This document shows positions 26,309 through 35,308 of a stretch of DNA of 64,000 nt, piece by piece (position 1 is the stretch's first letter; each line of letters opens with the position of its first letter). The stretch lies in NCBI RefSeq assembly GCF_001695575.1, contig NZ_LUAX01000007.1, positions 930,001-994,000 of the forward strand, read 5' to 3'. The notes under the pieces are model-generated. The model did no database searches. It was not told where the DNA came from and saw nothing but the letters and a program-made list of their open reading frames with translations. A program made the position numbers and the translations under genes. This DNA is from Vibrio europaeus. Lineage in GTDB: Bacteria > Pseudomonadota > Gammaproteobacteria > Enterobacterales > Vibrionaceae.

Positions 26309-28000
26309 TTAACAACGGAATTTGCGTAGATTGTTGTGAAGATCGACAGCATTTTGAGCGATGGCTTCACTAGCAACTGCAGACTGCTTAGTGTCTTCGG
26401 CGGTCTCATCTGCTAGCGTTTTGATGCTGATAAGATTGTTGTCTAAGTCTTGCGTAACAGTTGATTGCTGTTCAGCTGCCGCTGCGATCTGCAGGTTTAG
26501 GTCAGCAATTTGGTTTACAGACTCAGCTGCAAGCGAAAAAGTATTGGCAGATTCACTACTTTTAGATAGACATAGCTCCGCTGTGTCGGTGCCTTTCTTC
26601 ATACTAGTGACAGCGTTTTTGGCTTCTGACTGCAATCTTTCCACTAGCTGTTGAATATCAATAGTAGCTTCCTGAGTTCTTTTAGCCAGAGATCTCACTT
26701 CGTCTGCGACTACAGCGAAACCACGTCCGGTTTCACCAGCTCGTGCAGCCTCAATAGCAGCGTTTAGTGCGAGCAAGTTTGTTTGCTCAGCAATACCTTG
26801 AATTGAGTCTAAGACCTGACCAATGTTGTTGGTTTCTGAAACCAAGTTTTCAATGACACCTGATGAGCTTGTTACTTCGTTCGCCAGTTCTTGAATAACT
26901 TCTTGCGTAGCAAGTGCTTCTCTATGTCCTTCTAAGACGTTTTTCTTAACTTGGTCGGTGACTGAAGAAGCATTAGCTGTACTGTTTGCAACTTCTTGGG
27001 TCGTCATATTCATCTGGTTAATGGCAGTGGCGACCTGTTCAATATCAATACGCTGTTTTTCTACGTTTTGTAATGTTCTTTGCAAAGAGCTAGAAGTCAG
27101 GCTCGAAGAACTTTGCAACTCCTCTGCCTTAGAGTTGATTTGTGCAATCATGGAGCTCAGAACACCTAAGAATTTGTTAAAGGATCTTGCCACTGTGCTC
27201 GTCTCATCGTTGGCACTGGTCTCAAGTTTTACACTGAGGTCTCCATCTCCGCTAGCCACTTGATCCAGCCTTTCAATTAGGTTCAATATAGGTGAACGAA
27301 TAGAGCGAGTAACTAAAAGTGGCAGGATAATACCGACCACCAAAGATATAGCGGCTATGATAGTCATCCATTTTATGGCTTCTTTCTCATCTTGCTCGGC
27401 CTGTAGTGCGCTTTTCAGTGTAAAGTCCTGAACCCTATCCAGTATCGCGATTAAAGCTGTATCCAGTTCGTCTTCATGTGCCTCGACCTTATGCGAGATT
27501 TTTAACATCTTCTCGATATCACCGTTGAGTCCATATTCCATGACTTGGTCGACTTCGACCGTCAAAGTACTGTAGGACGCCTCTACTTTTTTCAGGTCTG
27601 CGAGCAGTTGAGCAAATCCCTGTTTGGCTTTTTCTGAGTGAAGTAAAGGGATCGCATGTTCTATGAATGACTCAATTTCGATGATCTCTTCTTGTACCTG
27701 TACCGTCAGGTCATGCACTTTATCCTTGGCCTTTTCGAAGGCTTGTTTACTTTCCATCCCTTGATCTACACGAATGGCTTTGACTAGGGCTCGTTCGAAT
27801 AGAATTGCTTGTTCAAGTTGATGTTCAGTAACAACAGTGAGCTTTTTGGTCAGTGGTATATCCTCTTCCGCTATGTCGATAAGTTCGTTACCAATTTTGT
27901 TCATTTGATAGAGTGCGAACCCACCTAAGATAGCCATAGCAAGCAGTTGGCAGAAGCCTAATAAATACACTTTTTGAGCAATCGTTAGTTTAGACAGCAT
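26309..28000 (-). CDS. Methyl-accepting chemotaxis protein (chemoreceptor)
   Basis: 563-aa chemoreceptor. TM1 is about residues 11-30 (LLGFCQLLAMAILGGFALY). A helical four-helix-bundle-like periplasmic domain of ~165 residues (rich in Glu/Lys/Leu) follows, then TM2 about 205-228 (MTIIAAISLVVGIILPLLV), HAMP with VASGDGDLSVKLE, and a cytoplasmic rod with the tip AEQTNLLALNAAIEAARAGE. No CheR-binding pentapeptide at the C-terminus. It is 134 bp upstream of the GntR gene on the same strand. A pair of TTGCA-N3-TGCAA palindromes lies about 150 bp upstream of its start. Confidence 0.94.
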   Translation of the reverse strand: MLSKLTIAQKVYLLGFCQLLAMAILGGFALYQMNKIGNELIDIAEEDIPLTKKLTVVTEHQLEQAILFERALVKAIRVDQGMESKQAFEKAKDKVHDLTVQVQEEIIEIESFIEHAIPLLHSEKAKQGFAQLLADLKKVEASYSTLTVEVDQVMEYGLNGDIEKMLKISHKVEAHEDELDTALIAILDRVQDFTLKSALQAEQDEKEAIKWMTIIAAISLVVGIILPLLVTRSIRSPILNLIERLDQVASGDGDLSVKLETSANDETSTVARSFNKFLGVLSSMIAQINSKAEELQSSSSLTSSSLQRTLQNVEKQRIDIEQVATAINQMNMTTQEVANSTANASSVTDQVKKNVLEGHREALATQEVIQELANEVTSSSGVIENLVSETNNIGQVLDSIQGIAEQTNLLALNAAIEAARAGETGRGFAVVADEVRSLAKRTQEATIDIQQLVERLQSEAKNAVTSMKKGTDTAELCLSKSSESANTFSLAAESVNQIADLNLQIAAAAEQQSTVTQDLDNNLISIKTLADETAEDTKQSAVASEAIAQNAVDLHNNLRKFRC

Positions 28001-28150
28001 GCGGAAATTCCTTTCTCTTTATTGTCTGACGCAATATTTATTTACATTTTTATAACCATTAAAGCAAAGGGTGTGCCACAGGAAGGTGCTGAATAAATAG
28101 GGAATTAACCCTTAAATACCGTCTTCTTACGCGTTGGTTGTATATCTAGT

Positions 28151-28183
28151 TTGCATATTGCAACTATTTTGCAACATGCAAAA
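28151..28183. promoter_or_regulatory. Pair of TTGCA-N3-TGCAA palindromes upstream of chemoreceptor gene
   Basis: TTGCA-TAT-TGCAA (28151-28163) and TTTTGCA-ACA-TGCAAAA (28167-28183) have the same core with centres 18 bp apart. Two matching palindromes so close together suggest an operator pair. I cannot name the protein that would bind. Confidence 0.5.
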
Positions 28184-28491
28184 GTCCTTCAAATCATTAC
28201 TGGAGTTCAAACAGAACAAAAGCCGATTTATAAGTGTATGGTTTCTTAAAATTGAGACGGTATTTTAATGTGTCAGCTATCGGGGTTCTTGAGGTATTAA
28301 TTGGTTTTTTACTCTATATCTTTGGCAGGAAGCTGTACTGCAAAGTATGAAAGCGAGAACTAAACTTTAGGCGTAAATCACGTGCTACTTGTTGATGATT
28401 TTGTGTGGAATAATTGGCGCACATTTTTGTCATTAGCAATAAGCCTTTGCTTTGTTACAACTAAATATTGCTCAATTTTATACTTCGCTTG

Positions 28492-28511
28492 TTATTGATT
28501 TATTTGCGTAA
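28492..28511 (+). promoter_or_regulatory. Possible LuxR/HapR-type site upstream of vibriolysin
   Basis: TTATTGATTTATTTGCGTAA keeps the perfect left half (TTATTGAT) of the quorum-sensing regulator consensus TTATTGATAAATTTATCAATAA but has a poor right half. HapR/LuxR-type proteins activate related proteases in several vibrios, so the position is sensible. Confidence 0.3.
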
Positions 28512-28660
28512 ATTTTAGTGAGCGTTCGGTAAAAGCGAGTTGAGCTATAAACTTGCTCAATTTTGGTTCTATCTTCCATGTTTAATGCGCGATTTATCGC
28601 TAAACACTTCCTATCTTGCTGTTGGGAAGAAGGAGTTTCTACAAATAACAGGAAAGAATA

Positions 28661-30484
28661 ATGAACCAACAACGTCATTTAAGCTGGATGATTGCCGCTA
28701 TCATGGGCACGTCTATGAGCTGGTCTGTGGCTGCGGCAGAAATGGTGCAAGTCAGTGATGATGCATTACTACAACAAACTCTTCAGTCTCAATCGAACAG
28801 TGTTGTTCCAGTAGAGACAGGTTTCGTCGAAGTGAAACGTGTCGTATTGCCCAACGGTAAAACCAAAGTCCGTTACCAACAAACACACTTAGGTCTACCA
28901 GTATTCGATACTTCAGTTGTCGCCACAGTGTCGAAAGATCAGCCTAGCCAAGTGTTTGGTACCATGGCTGAGGGTATTGGTACCGATCTAGCAACGACAA
29001 ACCCGACGCTGGATGAAAAGCAGGCCGTCTCGGCGGCAATTGCAGCCTATCAAGGTAAGTCTGTTGCTAAACCTAATGTCGAAAATGAAAACGCTAAACT
29101 CATGGTCCGCTTAGATGAGTCGCAGACGGCGCAAGTAGTATACATGGTAGATTTCTTTGTCGCAGAGGAAGAGCCAGCGCGTCCGTTCTACTTCATCGAT
29201 GCAATGACAGGTAAAGTGCTTCAGCATTGGGATGGCTTAAACCATGCAGAAGCAACTGGTACTGGCCCAGGAGGTAACTTAAAGACCAATCGCTATGATT
29301 ACGGTAAAGACTTCCCTGCTTTTGCTATCGACAAAACGGGTACTAAGTGCAAGCTAGAAAATGCTGCGGTCAAAACCATCGATTTAAATCATGGTACTTC
29401 TGGCACTCAGGCGTATACGTATGATTGTGCTGATGGTACTAACTTTACCTATCACAAATACATCAACGGTGCTTACTCGCCACTTAATGATGCTCACTAC
29501 TTCGGTAATGTCGTGTTTGACATGTATAAAGAGTGGATGAACACAGCGCCTCTCACTTTCCAATTAACAATGCGTGTGCATTATAGCTCTAACTATGAAA
29601 ACGCGTTCTGGAATGGATCGTCAATGACGTTCGGTGATGGCAAAAGTACCTTCTATCCACTAGTGGACATTAACGTCAGCGCACACGAGGTGAGCCACGG
29701 ATTCACTGAGCAAAACTCAGGTCTAGTCTACCAAAATATGTCTGGCGGTATTAACGAGGCGTTCTCTGATATTGCAGGTGAAGCTGCGGAGTACTACATG
29801 CGTGGCAATGTAGACTGGGTTGTGGGTGCTGATATCTTTAAGTCAGAGGGTGGCTTACGTTACTTTGACCAGCCTTCAAAAGATGGTCGTTCAATTGATC
29901 ATGCATCTCAATACTATGATGGTTTAAATGTTCACTACTCCAGTGGTGTTTTCAACCGCGCGTTCTATTTGTTGTCGAATAAGACTGGATGGAATGTCCG
30001 TAAGGGATTCGAAGTCTTTACAGTGGCTAACCAACTTTATTGGACAGCGAACAGCACGTTTGACCAAGGGGCATGTGGTGTAGCGAAAGCTGCCGCAGAT
30101 ATGGGCTACAGCGTAGATGATGTTAAAGCTGCATTTACTACCGTTGGTGTTGATGCGAGCTGTGGCGTAACGCCTCCTGGCGGCAACGTTCTCAAGAAAG
30201 GTGAACCTATCACTAACCTTAGTGGCAGCCGCTCTGCTCAAGACTTTTACACCTTTACCGTAGATTCAGCATCAAATGTGGTTGTTTCTATTTCTGGAGG
30301 TTCAGGTGATGTAGATTTGTACGTAAAAGCAGGCAGCAAACCAACGACTAGTAGCTACGATTGTCGTCCATACCGCAATGGCAATAGCGAGCAATGCAGT
30401 GTTTCAGCACAAAAAGGTGTGACTTACCATGTAATGTTGCGCGGTTACACAAACTACTCTGGCGTGACACTAAAGCTTGATTAA
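28661..30484 (+). CDS. Vibriolysin-type secreted zinc metalloprotease (M4)
   Basis: Secreted elastase-like protease (607 aa), related to HA/protease HapA and vibriolysins. Order: signal peptide (SMSWSVAAA), FTP/PepSY propeptide (about residues 40-195), then the M4 catalytic domain with the zinc site HEVSHGFTEQNSG and the third ligand in GGINEAFSDI. The C-terminal PPC domain (from about residue 510, with SGGSGDVDLYVKAG) is usually removed after secretion. Expected path is Sec then type II secretion. It has a terminator directly after it and stands alone. A HapR-like half-site lies upstream. The exact ortholog is not determined. Confidence 0.95.
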   Translation: MNQQRHLSWMIAAIMGTSMSWSVAAAEMVQVSDDALLQQTLQSQSNSVVPVETGFVEVKRVVLPNGKTKVRYQQTHLGLPVFDTSVVATVSKDQPSQVFGTMAEGIGTDLATTNPTLDEKQAVSAAIAAYQGKSVAKPNVENENAKLMVRLDESQTAQVVYMVDFFVAEEEPARPFYFIDAMTGKVLQHWDGLNHAEATGTGPGGNLKTNRYDYGKDFPAFAIDKTGTKCKLENAAVKTIDLNHGTSGTQAYTYDCADGTNFTYHKYINGAYSPLNDAHYFGNVVFDMYKEWMNTAPLTFQLTMRVHYSSNYENAFWNGSSMTFGDGKSTFYPLVDINVSAHEVSHGFTEQNSGLVYQNMSGGINEAFSDIAGEAAEYYMRGNVDWVVGADIFKSEGGLRYFDQPSKDGRSIDHASQYYDGLNVHYSSGVFNRAFYLLSNKTGWNVRKGFEVFTVANQLYWTANSTFDQGACGVAKAAADMGYSVDDVKAAFTTVGVDASCGVTPPGGNVLKKGEPITNLSGSRSAQDFYTFTVDSASNVVVSISGGSGDVDLYVKAGSKPTTSSYDCRPYRNGNSEQCSVSAQKGVTYHVMLRGYTNYSGVTLKLD

Positions 30485-30509
30485 GCTTATGATCTTAGAC
30501 ATATGACTT

Positions 30510-30534
30510 AGGGCATCTTTGGATGCCCTTTTTA
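30510..30534 (+). terminator. Terminator of the vibriolysin gene
   Basis: AGGGCATC (30510-30517), loop TTTG, GATGCCCT (30522-30529), then TTTTT. Confidence 0.85.
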
Positions 30535-30624
30535 GCCTAGTGCTATTTGTAACAATTCCCTTGATTGAATGTGCAACTTGTGGTCTACTCTCGCCCCTTT
30601 TTGACTTGCATACAAGGAGTTACA

Positions 30625-31176
30625 ATGCATAAGGTGAATGTTGTAGGGACAAGTGGTAGTGGGAAATCGACCTTTAGTGCTCAGCTAGCAAGTGCTCTTG
30701 ATTGCGAGCATATCGAGATGGATCGCTTGTTCTGGAAGCCTGATTGGCAGGAGTCGCCAGACCTAGAGTTTTTTGCCAAGATTCGCAATGCATTGCAAGG
30801 CTCCCGTTGGGTGCTCGATGGCAACTACAACCGTACACGGAAAGTGAAATGGGAGAACGTCGATACCGTAATTTGGGTCGATTATTCTCTCCCACGCACC
30901 TTGTATCAGGCGGTAAGCCGAGCGATACAGCGATGTATCACAGGCAAAGAGCTTTGGCCGGGAACAGGCAATCGCGAAACTTTTGCCAAGTCTTTCTTTA
31001 GCCGTGATTCAATAATTCTCTGGACAGTGAAAACCTATCACAAAAATCAGCAGCGTTATCTAGTGGATATGAATCACCCAGATTACCAGCATATTCGGTT
31101 TGTTCGCTTGCGTAGCCCTAAACAAGCACAGCAGTTACTTGAAGGTTTGCGCAAAGAGCACAGTGTCGACAGTTAG
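30625..31176 (+). CDS. Small P-loop ATPase, FlaR/topology-modulation-like
   Basis: 183-aa P-loop NTPase. I start at ATG 30625 (AAGGAG 6-7 bp upstream, MHKVNVVGTSGSGKSTF); the open frame to 30565 precedes the RBS. Walker A is GTSGSGKST (about residues 8-16). The segments EMDRLFWKPDW and WVLDGNYNRTR are typical of the adenylate-kinase-like 'DNA topology modulation FlaR-related' group. These look like small-molecule or nucleotide kinases; the real substrate is unknown. Single gene, ending 4 bp from the converging hydroxylase gene. Confidence 0.82.
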   Translation: MHKVNVVGTSGSGKSTFSAQLASALDCEHIEMDRLFWKPDWQESPDLEFFAKIRNALQGSRWVLDGNYNRTRKVKWENVDTVIWVDYSLPRTLYQAVSRAIQRCITGKELWPGTGNRETFAKSFFSRDSIILWTVKTYHKNQQRYLVDMNHPDYQHIRFVRLRSPKQAQQLLEGLRKEHSVDS

Positions 31177-31180
31177 CCTG

Positions 31181-32086
31181 TTACCGATTGGCCTCTTCTA
31201 TAGGCTGTTTTGAATCCTCTGTTTTATTAGCCACAGGTTTATCACTGGGAGGCGCAAGCAAGATCATCAGTCTCTGTCTTAGTGACATATGCTTGCTCTG
31301 CACATCATGGAACATATCTCGCCATTCGGAGAAGGTGACCGTCAGCGGATTATAGCTTTCGATAGGCTTGGTGATCCCATAGCGGACGGTTTCCACTTCA
31401 GGTTCAAACGTACCGAACAGTTTGTCCCAAATAATTAAAACACCCGCGTAGTTCTTATCTATGTACTGCGGATTACGTCCATGATGGACTCGATGATGCG
31501 ATGGCGTGTTAAAAATGAGCTCGAACTTACCCAGTGAGCGAATCCACTGAGTGTGGACGAAAAACTGCAAGCCTAAGTTGAGCAGCACAGCGAAGATGAC
31601 CCATTTAGGTTCAAAACCTATGATGACCAAGGGAGCCCAAAACAGCCACATTCCGGCTATCGGGTACATTAAGCTTTGACGAAATGCGGTGCTAAAATTC
31701 ATTCTTTCCGAGCTATGGTGCGCGACATGGGCAGCCCACATCCAGCGTATCCTATGGCTCGCACGGTGAAACCAGTAGTAGCAAAAATCCTGCAAAACAA
31801 GTAAAACAATGAAAGAGGTCGCGTTCATTTCAATGTCGAGCAATTTCCAACCAAACAGCCAAAAATAGAGTTTTACGATGACGAGACCTGTCAGCAGATC
31901 CGCTAATTGATGCATGCCTGCTAAAGAAAAATTGCACAGCACCTCTGGCAGTTTATAGGCGGAGTTTTCTGGTAGCTTCCCTCGTTTCTGACCGATGAAA
32001 TACTCTGCGGCCATCAAGCCAATAAACAGTGGAGCGAGCAACATCAGCAGCCATTCTGGGTGATCAATAATTGATTGAAATTCCAT
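31181..32086 (-). CDS. Sterol desaturase / fatty-acid hydroxylase family membrane protein
   Basis: Membrane di-iron hydroxylase family protein (301 aa). The three His boxes are visible: HRASHR (about residue 106), HVAHHS (about 119) and HRVHHG (about 198), in a protein with at least four hydrophobic helices starting with WLLMLLAPLFIGLMAAEYF. Members hydroxylate or desaturate lipid chains. It lies 22 bp downstream of a DUF2804 gene on the same strand and is probably co-transcribed with it. Substrate cannot be told; a membrane lipid is likely. Confidence 0.88.
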   Translation of the reverse strand: MEFQSIIDHPEWLLMLLAPLFIGLMAAEYFIGQKRGKLPENSAYKLPEVLCNFSLAGMHQLADLLTGLVIVKLYFWLFGWKLLDIEMNATSFIVLLVLQDFCYYWFHRASHRIRWMWAAHVAHHSSERMNFSTAFRQSLMYPIAGMWLFWAPLVIIGFEPKWVIFAVLLNLGLQFFVHTQWIRSLGKFELIFNTPSHHRVHHGRNPQYIDKNYAGVLIIWDKLFGTFEPEVETVRYGITKPIESYNPLTVTFSEWRDMFHDVQSKHMSLRQRLMILLAPPSDKPVANKTEDSKQPIEEANR

Positions 32087-32108
32087 TTCTGTTCTCCGTT
32101 AAACAGGA

Positions 32109-33122
32109 TTACCACTTGGCATAGTGATCTTCAGTGAGCCCAAGAACACTTTTTAGCTGATGTTTTTGCCCATCGTTATCAACAACAAAGCCATCAAAGA
32201 GACCGATGAACTGGCGAAAGTTACTTTTAAGTAGCAGTAAGTTGAGCTTCTCACTGCGTTTATTGAGTGGCTTGAACCTAAGCGATACTCGTCCATCGTC
32301 GGAATATACGTGCCAATCTTGCTCAACATGGTCGCGATCAAACGTAAAATGGACTGGGTTAAGCAAGTGTCTTTGGCCATTGACCCAAAGTGCATTCTCG
32401 CAGCTGCCGGTTTCATTAACCCCTGCGGCTAGGTTCAACCCAAGCAAGGTGTTTTCATCACGGGTATTGATGCTCGCCCAGCGCCAACTCGTTTCACGGC
32501 GCATATACCCCGCTGAAAAGTCATAACTGGCGAGAGCATCGTTTAAATCTACGTGATTGCCATCGACTTCAAGCTTGCCAGTCACGGTAAGTGCGTTGTG
32601 CTTTTGAGTGTAAGTCCAGCCGGAATATGCCGTAGGTGTGCATACGGAAAGCGGCAGACTATTGGCAGGAGCATGCAAAATAATATCGAGCTTTAGATTG
32701 TTGCTCATCGCTTTAGCACGCCACTGTCCTTTGGCTATTTCAAACTGCAGTTTTGCTCCCGCGAACTGTGTTAAACCAGAGTAGGGCGACTCGGTCATTT
32801 GTTTATCAAACGACAGTGGTCTTAACCAGCTTTGTTCGTTTAGCGAGTCGCTTTCGGTGTCGTAGATATAGCAAAAAGACGAACCAAGGTAGCGTATATC
32901 TGCAATGGCGAATCCTATGATGTATCTCGCCGTTTTCAGACTGACAAACTGAAACTGCTTATAGTGGAAATGCTTAGCAAGCTTGCTTGCAGGTTTGTCC
33001 ATACTATTTCGATAGTCAAAGCAGGTCGCATTGAGCTGCTTAGGCGTACCATCAAAATGGCCATAGGTGGGTTTGCCTTCTGACGATACCAGATTCTCAG
33101 GAGCTGGTTTGGTAGAGATCAT
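32109..33122 (-). CDS. DUF2804 family protein
   Basis: 337-aa soluble protein of the DUF2804 family, recognised by its overall pattern: an early GTPKQLNATCFDYR segment, the central RRETSWRWASI and a C-terminal LLLLKSNFRQFIGLFDG. No signal peptide or membrane helix. The family has a lipocalin-like, beta-rich composition and no proven function as far as I know. Co-directional and close to the sterol-desaturase-type gene; an AraC regulator is divergent from it. A role in lipid handling is inferred from this context only. Confidence 0.8.
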   Translation of the reverse strand: MISTKPAPENLVSSEGKPTYGHFDGTPKQLNATCFDYRNSMDKPASKLAKHFHYKQFQFVSLKTARYIIGFAIADIRYLGSSFCYIYDTESDSLNEQSWLRPLSFDKQMTESPYSGLTQFAGAKLQFEIAKGQWRAKAMSNNLKLDIILHAPANSLPLSVCTPTAYSGWTYTQKHNALTVTGKLEVDGNHVDLNDALASYDFSAGYMRRETSWRWASINTRDENTLLGLNLAAGVNETGSCENALWVNGQRHLLNPVHFTFDRDHVEQDWHVYSDDGRVSLRFKPLNKRSEKLNLLLLKSNFRQFIGLFDGFVVDNDGQKHQLKSVLGLTEDHYAKW

Positions 33123-33293
33123 AGCTTTGATTTACAAATGATTAACACTTGACTTAGCTTGAGCCATTTTAAAGCGATTAATCAGGTCACTTTCGGACAT
33201 AAAGTCATCTATGATCACGAAAGTAAACTCGTAATGTCAGTATGCTAGAAACACCAAATAGCCAATAAACCCCAAATAACCAACAAACGAGTT

Positions 33294-34325
33294 ATGGAAA
33301 TTGTCGCTGAGTATTTACCTATAGACCATCGTCACCAGTTAGGCGTAATGGACATCGCCTTATTGCTAAAAGCGGTGGAGAGCTTTGGAGTCAAGACGAC
33401 ACCCATATTAGAGGATCTAGGGTTAGTTCACTTAGATTGGCAAAGCGAAAAGACGCAGTTGACCTATGCGGATAAGTTGAGGCTGTTTCGCCATGTATCT
33501 CAGCAGTTTCACGATGTAGGGCTGGGTTTGTTGATTGGCGAGAGGGCCAGGTTGAGCCATTTTGGTCTGTTAGGTTATGCCATCTTAAGTAGCCGTACTT
33601 TAGAAGAAGCGATCAAAACGGGCTTTAAATATCTCAACCTAAATGGTCCGGTATTTTCCGTAAAAGTGACAATAGATGACGGTATTGCTTCTATCGTATT
33701 GGAAAATACGCTCGAAATTGGTGAAATTTTGCCTTTCTGTAGCGAGTACTTTTTTAGTGCGCTAGTGGCTATGTTCGAAGAGCTAACTGGGGAGAGGCTC
33801 ACGATTACTCGCCTCTGTTTTCCTTATCGAGCACCTGCTTATGGTTCGAAGTATAGCGAGCGATTTAACTGTGCAGTCGAGTTTGAAGCGCCTAGTCTAA
33901 GATTGAGCTTTTGTTCCTCGCTATTGTCTTTGCCGCTTAAAACCCATAACGCTGATATGTTGAGCAATTGCCTTCAATCCTGTGATTCAGTCATTGCAGC
34001 ACTGCAATCGCCATATCTACTGACCAACCAGATCAAAACAATTCTGTATCAGAGTGCGGGTGTATTCCCATCGATTGAAGCGCTTGCAATGCAGTTTGGC
34101 TGTTCTTCACGCACGTTGAGAAGAAAGCTTGAACAGGATGGGACAAGCTACCAGAAACTGCTCGGCGAAGTACGTAGTGACATTGCTAAAGAGTTTCTGC
34201 TCCGGACCGAATTGACCATTGAAGAGATTGCTTTTCGTTTGGGGTACAGTGATACCGCCAATTTCAGAAGGGGGTTCAAACGTTGGACAGGAATAACGCC
34301 CCAACGATTTCGTGGGACTCAGTGA
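33294..34325 (+). CDS. AraC-family transcriptional regulator
   Basis: 343-aa regulator with an N-terminal 'arabinose-binding-like' (OruR/ArgR-type) effector domain (about residues 20-205) and a C-terminal AraC HTH pair (about 240-340). The second HTH carries the family signature IEEIAFRLGYSDTANFRRGFKRWTGITPQRFR. This subgroup includes regulators of fatty-acid and lipid genes. It is divergent from the DUF2804/hydroxylase pair across a 171-bp gap, which makes that pair its most likely target. Confidence 0.9.
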   Translation: MEIVAEYLPIDHRHQLGVMDIALLLKAVESFGVKTTPILEDLGLVHLDWQSEKTQLTYADKLRLFRHVSQQFHDVGLGLLIGERARLSHFGLLGYAILSSRTLEEAIKTGFKYLNLNGPVFSVKVTIDDGIASIVLENTLEIGEILPFCSEYFFSALVAMFEELTGERLTITRLCFPYRAPAYGSKYSERFNCAVEFEAPSLRLSFCSSLLSLPLKTHNADMLSNCLQSCDSVIAALQSPYLLTNQIKTILYQSAGVFPSIEALAMQFGCSSRTLRRKLEQDGTSYQKLLGEVRSDIAKEFLLRTELTIEEIAFRLGYSDTANFRRGFKRWTGITPQRFRGTQ

Positions 34326-34381
34326 AAGCCTGCCAGTTTTGATTTAACAGGCTCTATTTCTACCGATTGATATTGGACTGG

Positions 34382-35308
34382 CTATTCGCTAACGCGGTTC
34401 GATGCCCAAGCGTACATCAGTTCTAGTGCGACGGTTGCGCCCGCTAAGGCGGTCAGGTCGCTATGATCGTAAGGAGGAGAAACTTCCACCACGTCCATCC
34501 CGACAATGTTAACACCAGCCAAACCACGCAAGATTTTAAGTACTTTGTCAGAGTTCAAGCCACCACAAACTGGAGTGCCTGTACCCGGTGCAAAAGCAGG
34601 ATCTAAGCAGTCGATGTCAAACGTCACATAGACTGGCTTATCGCCGATAATGTCACGAATACGCGCTACAATCGCTTCGGCACTCAAGTCATTCGCTTCC
34701 ATAGCATTAATGACATTAAATCCATGATCATTTTGGTCATACTCAGTACGAATACCAATCTGAACAGAGTGCTTCGCTGAAATTAGACCTTCATTTGGCG
34801 CATGGTAGAACATGGTGCCGTGATCGTAAGTACTGCCGTTGTCATAAGTATCTGTGTGCGCGTCAAAATGAATCAGAGCCATTTCTCCGTGGTGCTTTGC
34901 ATACGCACGCAGAATTGGCAGAGTGATGAAATGGTCACCACCTAGCGCCAACATCGTTTTACCGCTTTTAAGGATCTCACTGGTTGCTGCTTCTAGACGG
35001 TAAGTGAAATCTTCCGCGTCGCCACAGTCGAACACCAAGTCACCTGCATCAATGACTTTAGCGCGGTCAAAGACATTAAAGTCCCAAGGGAACTTGTTTC
35101 CTTCCCACGCAAGATTCACTGATGCACGACGAATCGCATCTGGCCCCATTCGAGCACCTGGTCTGCCTGATGTTGCCATATCTAAGGGTACGCCAAGTAC
35201 GACGAGATCGGCATCGGTAGAGACAGGATTGCGCAGGTAGGGTCTGCGCATAAAACTCATTGAATTCGAGTAAAGCGAATAATCAGTTTTTGTAAACAAA
35301 TCATTCAT
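34382..35308 (-). CDS. speB: Agmatinase
   Basis: Agmatinase (308 aa) hydrolyses agmatine to putrescine and urea. Binuclear manganese ligands are in GGDHFITLP (His), HFDAHTDTYDN (Asp/His/Asp) and TFDIDCLDPAFAPGTGTP (Asp/Asp). The start codon follows the speA stop with no gap, so the two enzymes of the arginine-to-putrescine route are coupled. The urea formed could feed the urease encoded in this window. Confidence 0.96.
   Translation of the reverse strand: MNDLFTKTDYSLYSNSMSFMRRPYLRNPVSTDADLVVLGVPLDMATSGRPGARMGPDAIRRASVNLAWEGNKFPWDFNVFDRAKVIDAGDLVFDCGDAEDFTYRLEAATSEILKSGKTMLALGGDHFITLPILRAYAKHHGEMALIHFDAHTDTYDNGSTYDHGTMFYHAPNEGLISAKHSVQIGIRTEYDQNDHGFNVINAMEANDLSAEAIVARIRDIIGDKPVYVTFDIDCLDPAFAPGTGTPVCGGLNSDKVLKILRGLAGVNIVGMDVVEVSPPYDHSDLTALAGATVALELMYAWASNRVSE

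Larger units (their letters stand above)
28001..28660. promoter_or_regulatory. 660-bp divergent gap between chemoreceptor and vibriolysin genes
   Basis: There is no convincing gene here; the short frames overlap the vibriolysin leader and lack family features. The gap holds two palindromes near 28151-28183, a LuxR/HapR-like half-site at 28492-28511, and otherwise AT-rich sequence. A long leader before the protease gene is likely. Confidence 0.5.

Noticed and set aside
28478..28758. Short open frames on both strands in the vibriolysin leader
   Set aside because: They overlap the real start of the protease gene, have no good ribosome site and no recognisable protein features.
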